Origin: Planctomycetaceae bacterium
GTDB lineage: Bacteria; Planctomycetota; Planctomycetia; Pirellulales; Pirellulaceae
NCBI GenBank assembly: GCA_007121535.1
Contig: SKKK01000358.1
Coordinates: 1 to 38,090 of the forward strand
Direction: 5' to 3'
Length of the DNA stretch: 38,090 nt
Shown here piece after piece: positions 33,715 through 38,090 of this stretch (positions are counted from its first letter, which is position 1; each line of letters begins with the position of its first letter). Below the pieces are notes generated by a model. That model searched no databases, was not told the DNA's origin, and saw nothing but the letters and a program-made list of their open reading frames with translations. The position numbers and the translations under genes were made by a program.

Positions 33715-33897
33715 ACGATTTTCGTCCCCACCGGCCTTCCCCGCGCCGGTGGAAACGATTCTTGTCCCCACCGGCCCCGCGCCGGTGGGAACGGGTTTGG
33801 AAACCAATGGTCCCCCGCGCCAAGGGGAAGTAAAGTTCAGGGTGGACGGCTCTTCGTTTCCAAACCTCCCTCCACCGGTGCAGGACCGGTGGGGAGG
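33715..33897. repeat. Nested CCACCGGC palindromes between the PmoA-like and isomerase genes
   Basis: Hairpin A 33728-33752 and hairpin B 33768-33788 both use CCACCGGC/GCCGGTGG and lie in a direct repeat (CGATT then TCGTCCCC or CTTGTCCCC). Hairpin C 33872-33892 is CCACCGGT-N5-ACCGGTGG. GTTTGGAAAC (33795-33804) and GTTTCCAAAC (33856-33865) are an inverted pair between B and C. The cluster lies past the isomerase stop, and no T-run follows. Confidence 0.75.
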
Positions 33898-33949
33898 CAA
33901 AATGCGTAACATGTCAAGCAGAACAAACTCCTACGTTCCAACCTTGGTG

Positions 33950-34786
33950 CTAGGGTTGCTGATCCCGAATCGATTTCAAATGTTGAATGCTGCGTTCGGC
34001 TTGTTCCAACGTGCCACATTCGACGCTCAATACAAGGTCCTGAGGCACCGAGCGGCAGGTGTCGATGATCCGTTTCCAATCGATCACGCCATCCCCGCAC
34101 GCGCAACCGACAGCCGTGCCCATCACCTTGCCGCGTTCGGCCTCGGATTGCTCGATCGAAATATCTTTCGCATGGATGTGGATCACACGATGCTTGACCC
34201 GCTCGAACCACTCGTGCGGTTCCTCGCCGCCCAGATACGCGTTGCCCGTATCGAAGTTCGCGCCCAGGTTTGGCGAATCGACCAGATTCAGACATTTGTC
34301 ATACAGTTCCGGTTTCAGCGAATACGTTTGGTGCATTTCGAAGCCGATCTTGATGCCGCGTCGCTCGCAGACTTTCAGGGCTTCCATCAGCGAATAGCGG
34401 ATCAACACGAAGTCCTCTTCCTGAGTGGTCCACGGCTGCTTATGCCCCTCGTGCGTGTTGATGATCGGGGCGCCCGCCTCGGCTGCGAATCGAGCGGCCT
34501 GTTTCAAGTACTCGACCGCGATCTCCGGCTTCGAAGCCTGGCTGTGCGAGGAGAACGCCGACAGCTTCAAGCCGTGCTTTTCCACCTGGTCGCGGATGCG
34601 CCAGGGATCGTCCAACATCGAGACGCTGTGGAAGTATCTCGCTTCACTCAGCAATTCGCGTCCCCAATGCACCATGGGCTCGATGTACTCGTAGCCCAGT
34701 TCTGCTGCGAACTGGACGCCCCATTCAAACGACTTGTGCGATGTCCGCACCGCCTCCAGGTTCAAACCGATTCCTACACGTCCCAT
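33950..34786 (-). CDS. Sugar phosphate isomerase/epimerase-like TIM-barrel protein
   Basis: This 278-residue protein belongs to the xylose-isomerase-like AP endonuclease 2 family of TIM barrels that isomerise or epimerise sugars. Metal-site elements are visible: IGFEMHQ (Glu/His), NFDTGNA (Asp), HIHAKD (His, Asp) and SVECG (Glu). The start MGRVGIGLNLEAVR matches the first strand. The ATG at 34786 is preferred with AAAGGA about 9-10 nt upstream; upstream in-frame ATGs have no family sequence. No signal peptide is seen, so it is cytoplasmic. The substrate is unknown. A terminator at 34861-34886 separates it from Uma2. Confidence 0.88.
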   Translation of the reverse strand: MGRVGIGLNLEAVRTSHKSFEWGVQFAAELGYEYIEPMVHWGRELLSEARYFHSVSMLDDPWRIRDQVEKHGLKLSAFSSHSQASKPEIAVEYLKQAARFAAEAGAPIINTHEGHKQPWTTQEEDFVLIRYSLMEALKVCERRGIKIGFEMHQTYSLKPELYDKCLNLVDSPNLGANFDTGNAYLGGEEPHEWFERVKHRVIHIHAKDISIEQSEAERGKVMGTAVGCACGDGVIDWKRIIDTCRSVPQDLVLSVECGTLEQAERSIQHLKSIRDQQP

Positions 34787-34860
34787 GAAACGAGGTCCTT
34801 TCTGTTTTCCCTGCGGATGCATGTGTTCATCCAAGAGCGTACTGGTATGAATCCCTAGCT

Positions 34861-34886
34861 TAGCGAAAAACTGGCGGAATGCCAGT
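34861..34886 (-). terminator. Rho-independent terminator after the Uma2-family gene
   Basis: Read on the minus strand this is ACTGGC-ATTCC-GCCAGT followed directly by TTTT-CGCTA, a 6-bp stem with a T-run. It lies 73 bp past the stop of the gene at 34959-35687. Confidence 0.75.
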
Positions 34887-34944
34887 CCCCGCTTCTGTCG
34901 AAGTGAGCACCCGGCCAGGTATTTCTTAGTGGAATCGGGTGGAA

Positions 34945-34960
34945 GGGGTCGAGAGTCGTT
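34945..34960. repeat. Half copy of the GGGGTCGGGAGTCG inverted-repeat family
   Basis: GGGGTCGAGAGTCGTT matches the left end of the elements at 6857 and 36026 and runs into the stop codon of the Uma2-family gene (TAA at 34961-34959). No partner end was seen. Confidence 0.5.
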
Positions 34961-35687
34961 ACTCCGGCGCGGGCGGACGCCGAGCCAACTCGGCCAGCAA
35001 CCGAGTCACCTCGGCTTCCGCTGCCTGCCGCGCAGCAGCTTCCCGTTCGGCCCGTTCAGCTTCGCGTTTCCGGGCTTCAGCTTCACGTTTCCGGGCTTCG
35101 GTTTCTTCCCGCAGACGCTCGTCACGTGTCAACAGACGTTCGCCGGTGTCCATGCGCACAAAGTCCAGGTGGCCTTCTGCCAGCCGTAATCGCAGTTGCA
35201 GTTCGCGGCTTTCCAAACCACCGTCTTCGTCCGGTTCGATGGGCTGATACCGGTTCCCGTCCAAACGATAACCCTGCAGCGGCGGGTCAAGGTATTCGCC
35301 CAGCGGGTCGAACAAAAAGTACTCTTTGACGCCCAACTGGGCATACAATTCCGGTTTGATGTGCCGGTCCTTGCGACGCGTTCGCCGCGAGGTGGTCTCG
35401 ATCACCATATCGGGCGCTTTGCCCTCGACCCAGATCTTGTATATCCGGCGATCTCGGGGCACGATGCCTTTGACGACAAACGCATCAGGGACGACGAACT
35501 TGCGAGGATCGCCCTGGACGTAGTACACCAGCAAATCCCCCGATACGTAGACCTTTTGCCCGCGGTAATAGTCCTCCAGCAATTCGATTTGCCGGATGAT
35601 TTCCTTGCGATGATAGTCTGTTTCACCCATCGGCTTGCCGTCCGACTCCGGATAGTACACTTGGCTGACTTGAATCACGGAACTCAT
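34959..35687 (-). CDS. Uma2-family (DUF820) nuclease-like protein with C-terminal coiled coil
   Basis: This 242-residue protein has the Uma2/DUF820 core, a PD-(D/E)XK nuclease-like fold, with PDAFVVKG (Asp), DMVIETTSRRTRRKDRHIKP (Glu) and YAQLGVKEYFLFDP. Residues about 190-230 form a charged coiled coil with the repeated unit EARKREA, encoded by a 21-bp tandem repeat at 35065-35106. The family expands in planctomycetes and cyanobacteria; its function is not settled. The ATG at 35687 has GGAG upstream (GGAGATTTCGGG). A terminator follows at 34861-34886 and a half repeat overlaps its stop codon. Confidence 0.88.
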   Translation of the reverse strand: MSSVIQVSQVYYPESDGKPMGETDYHRKEIIRQIELLEDYYRGQKVYVSGDLLVYYVQGDPRKFVVPDAFVVKGIVPRDRRIYKIWVEGKAPDMVIETTSRRTRRKDRHIKPELYAQLGVKEYFLFDPLGEYLDPPLQGYRLDGNRYQPIEPDEDGGLESRELQLRLRLAEGHLDFVRMDTGERLLTRDERLREETEARKREAEARKREAERAEREAAARQAAEAEVTRLLAELARRPPAPE

Positions 35688-35779
35688 CCCGAAATCTCCT
35701 TCGTCCCCCCGCTCGCAACCAATTACGTCACCTGTGCGTCGTCCGGGCTTCGTCCATGCTTAGAGGCCGCAACAAAACG

Positions 35780-35825
35780 GTTCGGCGAGGGTCTCTGACC
35801 CCGCCGACCGTAGGTCTCCCAGACC
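35780..35825. repeat. GGTCTCTGACCCC-type dispersed repeat, copy 2
   Basis: GTTCGGCGAGGGTCTCTGAC then CCCGCCGACCGTAGGTCTCCCAGACC, split here for length. It holds two hairpins: GGCG(A)GGGTC-TCT-GACCCCGCC and GGTCT-CCC-AGACC. A relative is at 29927-29980. Confidence 0.7.
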
Positions 35826-36025
35826 AGTGGGTAACTGAACTCGATTGCGTCCAGCATTTGCACGATCTTAAGGCCGCGGCTTCTCCATGATTTGGCGTTG
35901 CCACGGCACCCAGGCCCCAAACCGTCCGATACCCATGTCCCGATTCTAACCGAGCCCGTCGAAGCGGGGAAGCCCGACAGCATCGTTGATCGGTCGGCGG
36001 GTGGGGTGGAAATGGGGGACGCAGC

Positions 36026-36146
36026 GGGGTCGCGAGTCGTTTTCAGCCAACGATTGTGTGGGTCCCGAGCGCCGAGCGGGACCCGGCCGGACCCCAGCTC
36101 GGGGCCCACATGGGAAGCGGGTCACCCGAAAACGACTCCCGACCCC
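36026..36146. mobile_element. 121-bp palindromic element, GGGGTCGGGAGTCG family
   Basis: Terminal inverted repeats of 19 nt (left GGGGTCGCGAGTCGTTTTC, right GAAAACGACTCCCGACCCC, one mismatch) enclose a second inverted pair (TGTGGGTCCCGAGC against GCTCGGGGCCCACA, one mismatch). The element is non-coding and could fold into one long stem with internal loops. A shorter relative is at 6857-6929; both share a right flank of CCCC(G/T)TTCGCCCG-like sequence. Confidence 0.75.
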
Positions 36147-36359
36147 CTTTCGCCCGAGTCCATCAAGACATGCCCGGCGGGGCTTACGAGCTGAACGAGC
36201 CATGAATCCACCTTCTGAAGACGCAGCCATGCTCGATGTCCTTCTAGTACTTTGGTGAACGGAAGGGTATGATTTCCAAGTGGGTTCGCCGTTTTCCGCC
36301 GATGAATCCGGCATTTCTCCGGCAACCTTGGGCCTACTGAAGGAAAGGGGTAACCGATC

Positions 36360-37325
36360 ATGATCGCTACGCTTTTGGCTGCGGGCAGCCTGGTGTTGTG
36401 CGGCGCCGCGACGCGTGCCGATGAGCCTCCTGGTGCGGCGGTGAAGTTGCGGCCGGTCATCGAGGGCGATTGGTGGCAGGTGGCTGCGAATCCGGACTTG
36501 GGACAATGGACGCACGAAGGTCAGGAGCCGGTCGATTTCGCCGTATGGATGGCCGCCGACGGCACCTGGCAGCTATGGTCCTGCATTCGAGGCACGAAAC
36601 ATCCCGGGTTCACTCGCGTCTTCTATGTCTGGGAAGGCCAGCGTTTGACCGATAGCGACTGGGAGCCTAAGGGAATCACGTTCACCGGTGACGGGACGAT
36701 CGGCGAGCGGGTGGGGGCCATGCAGGCGCCGCACGTGATCCGAGTGGACGACCAGTACCGCATGTACTACGGCGATTCGCGGTTCATCTGCCTGGCACTC
36801 AGCCGCGACGGCAAGACGTTCGAAAGGCATCTGACGCACGGCACGGTGGGATTGTTCACCGAAGGCCCCACGGCGCTGGCCCGCGACCCGATGCTGATCC
36901 GTGTCGGGCCGCGCTGGCACGTCTACTACGCGGCCTATCGCGACGATCGGCACGGCATCTATCTTCGCACATCGACCGATCTGGTGGACTTCGGCCAGCC
37001 GGTGCGCGTGCTGACCGGTGGCCAGGCGGGCAAGCACTGGTGGAATTTCGAGTGCCCCCACGTGGTACGCATCGGAGGGTACTTCTATTTGTTCTGTACG
37101 CAGAACTACGCTCCTGGCCGGCAGCAGACGTCGGTGTACCGCTCGGCCGACCCAGCGTATTTCGGCATCAACGACGACAGCAACTTCATCGGTCACCTGC
37201 CGGTCGCCGCCCCCGAGTTGATCTATCACCAGGGGCAGTGGTACATCGCAGCCCTGAACGCGGACCTCGACGGCATCCGCATCGCACGATTGAATTGGGT
37301 AGCGGAGGACCCGACCGACGAATGA
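36360..37325 (+). CDS. Secreted glycoside hydrolase-like five-bladed beta-propeller protein
   Basis: This 321-residue protein starts with a signal peptide (MIATLLAAGSLVLCGAATRA) and has the repeating blade pattern of GH43/GH32-like propellers: FAVWMAADGTWQLWSCIRGT, QAPHVIRVDDQYRMYYGDSR, ARDPMLIRVGPRWHVYYAAY, ECPHVVRIGGYFYLFCTQNY and APELIYHQGQWYIAALN. Acidic residues at blade entries (RDPM, ECPH) fit a glycosidase active site, but the substrate and exact family cannot be fixed. The start ATG has AAAGGGG upstream. It probably acts on extracellular or periplasmic glycans. A second plus-strand gene follows 62 bp later. Confidence 0.82.
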   Translation: MIATLLAAGSLVLCGAATRADEPPGAAVKLRPVIEGDWWQVAANPDLGQWTHEGQEPVDFAVWMAADGTWQLWSCIRGTKHPGFTRVFYVWEGQRLTDSDWEPKGITFTGDGTIGERVGAMQAPHVIRVDDQYRMYYGDSRFICLALSRDGKTFERHLTHGTVGLFTEGPTALARDPMLIRVGPRWHVYYAAYRDDRHGIYLRTSTDLVDFGQPVRVLTGGQAGKHWWNFECPHVVRIGGYFYLFCTQNYAPGRQQTSVYRSADPAYFGINDDSNFIGHLPVAAPELIYHQGQWYIAALNADLDGIRIARLNWVAEDPTDE

Positions 37326-37387
37326 CGCATGCCGCTTTACTCCTTTGGAGCGAGCGATTCTCGATTATCCTGACAAGGAGTCCCGTC

Positions 37388-38090
37388 ATGACCGAAAGCG
37401 ATAAGGGGGCATCCCAGCCTTCGAAGGAGAAGGTTCCGACATCGATCGACCCGGACGAAGCCGCTTCGGCGGTCGCGCAAGTGAAGGAAGCGATGGCCGT
37501 TCTGCCGAAATCGCGCTTCGGATGCTTGGCAGGTTGCGCCAAGTATGGTGTGGTTCCGCTCGTGCTGCTGGCCGTATTCTTGTATTGGAATCTTCTGCGA
37601 ACGCCGCCGTTGAGGATCTCGAAAGAGACCACCTACATCACTCAGCCGTTGACGGCGGATGGCACGCGAGTCGATTATTTCGCGGCTTTGGAGCAGGAAC
37701 TGTACCCCCCAGAGATGAAAACGGACGAGAACGGCTACCGGCTGATCGTGCGTGCGCTGGGTGTCGCTGGCGACTCGGCGGAAGAACGAGAAGAAGGAGT
37801 TGAGAAGCCAACTCGAGTCGCACAGATCTACGAGAAATTGGGCCTCGATCCAACTGGGAAACCCACAATGACGTTCATGGAACCCGACCAGTTCCTGCGA
37901 CAGTACGCTGACCGCGAGGGTTTCGATGAAAAGCGTACCCGCGAATTGTACAGCAAGGTCCATGAGTTTTGGACACTGGACGATCTGCCGATGATGGAGC
38001 CCTGGCTGGCACAGAACGACCCGGTGCTCGATCTCGTCGGGCAGGCTGTTCGAAAGCCGAGGTTCCGTATTCCTTTGACTCGGTCGAAGC
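37388..38090 (+). CDS. Single-pass membrane protein, 3' end outside window
   Basis: An ATG at 37388 with AAGGAG about 7 nt upstream opens a frame that runs to the window end without a stop (234 codons). It starts MTESDKGASQPSKEKVPTSI, then has one transmembrane helix (YGVVPLVLLAVFLYWNLL) at about residues 53-70. The part after it, probably outside the cytoplasm, begins RISKETTYITQPLTADGTRV and includes KVHEFWTLDDLPMMEPWLAQ. The family is unrecognised by name, but proteins with this TTYIT-PL start after a TM helix are familiar in planctomycetes. Codon use matches its neighbours. It is probably co-transcribed with the hydrolase-like gene. Confidence 0.8.
   Translation, partial: MTESDKGASQPSKEKVPTSIDPDEAASAVAQVKEAMAVLPKSRFGCLAGCAKYGVVPLVLLAVFLYWNLLRTPPLRISKETTYITQPLTADGTRVDYFAALEQELYPPEMKTDENGYRLIVRALGVAGDSAEEREEGVEKPTRVAQIYEKLGLDPTGKPTMTFMEPDQFLRQYADREGFDEKRTRELYSKVHEFWTLDDLPMMEPWLAQNDPVLDLVGQAVRKPRFRIPLTRSK

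Larger units (their letters stand above)
35688..36359. other. Repeat-rich interval upstream of the propeller hydrolase-like gene
   Basis: This 670-bp gap has no supported gene; minus-strand open frames run straight through the repeats. It contains a GGTCTCTGACCCC-type repeat (35780-35825) and a 121-bp palindromic element (36026-36146). The last 200 bp before the hydrolase ATG show no obvious promoter; AAAGGGG at about 36344-36350 is its likely Shine-Dalgarno. Confidence 0.55.

Noticed and set aside
35723-36515. Minus-strand frames in the repeat-rich gap before the hydrolase-like gene
   Set aside because: They read directly through two dispersed repeats and into the start of the hydrolase-like gene on the other strand, with no recognisable domain.

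Overview
This window looks like a piece of chromosome from a Gram-negative planctomycete of the Pirellulales type, with moderately high GC. The evidence is family content. There is a protein with two TIGR03000-type domains, a PmoA-like (DUF6807) protein, a double NIPSNAP protein, a Uma2-family nuclease-like protein, a sialidase/BNR-like secreted protein, a PurS-PurS-PurL fusion paired with a separate PurQ, and lpxB (lipid A synthesis). No ribosomal RNA, tRNA, CRISPR array or prophage was recognised.

Layout. 1-927 is the 3' part of an aldose 1-epimerase. 928-3000 is a repeat island: a two-domain Y1 (HUH-type) transposase-like gene flanked on both sides by arrays of a 21-nt palindrome in opposite orientations (period 69 in one, about 78 in the other). 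3014-12994 is all minus strand: purL-purQ, then a class I aldolase gene (fbaB), then a tight hemX-like/hemA/sugar-nucleotide epimerase/rarA group. 13195-15862 is plus strand: a membrane PH-like protein, a two-domain PPK2 polyphosphate:AMP phosphotransferase, and a small methyltransferase between two near-identical 108-110 bp inverted-repeat elements that supply the stop codons of the genes before them. After an orphan LuxR-type response regulator come small hypothetical genes, adk, a thioredoxin-trypsin fusion, a ketoacyl-synthase-like protein without the catalytic Cys, and an SLC5-type symporter. From 24 to 30 kb lie rimI, a NIPSNAP protein, an RNA m5C methyltransferase, a double-ACT protein, a zinc-ribbon membrane protein and lpxB. 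30.3-37.3 kb is mostly secreted or sugar-related: the TIGR03000 protein, sialidase-like and PmoA-like proteins, a TIM-barrel isomerase, Uma2 and a five-bladed-propeller hydrolase-like protein. A membrane-anchored hypothetical gene runs off the right edge.

The window mixes housekeeping genes (purine and heme synthesis, glycolysis, adenylate kinase, lipid A, replication-linked repair) with planctomycete accessory genes for sugars. The most unusual material is the palindromic DNA. At least five dispersed inverted-repeat families lie in the gaps between genes, one beside what looks like its own transposase. In that transposase the HUH motif is in the second domain and the expected catalytic Tyr is in the first, so a single chain may form one active site of the kind normally shared between two subunits.
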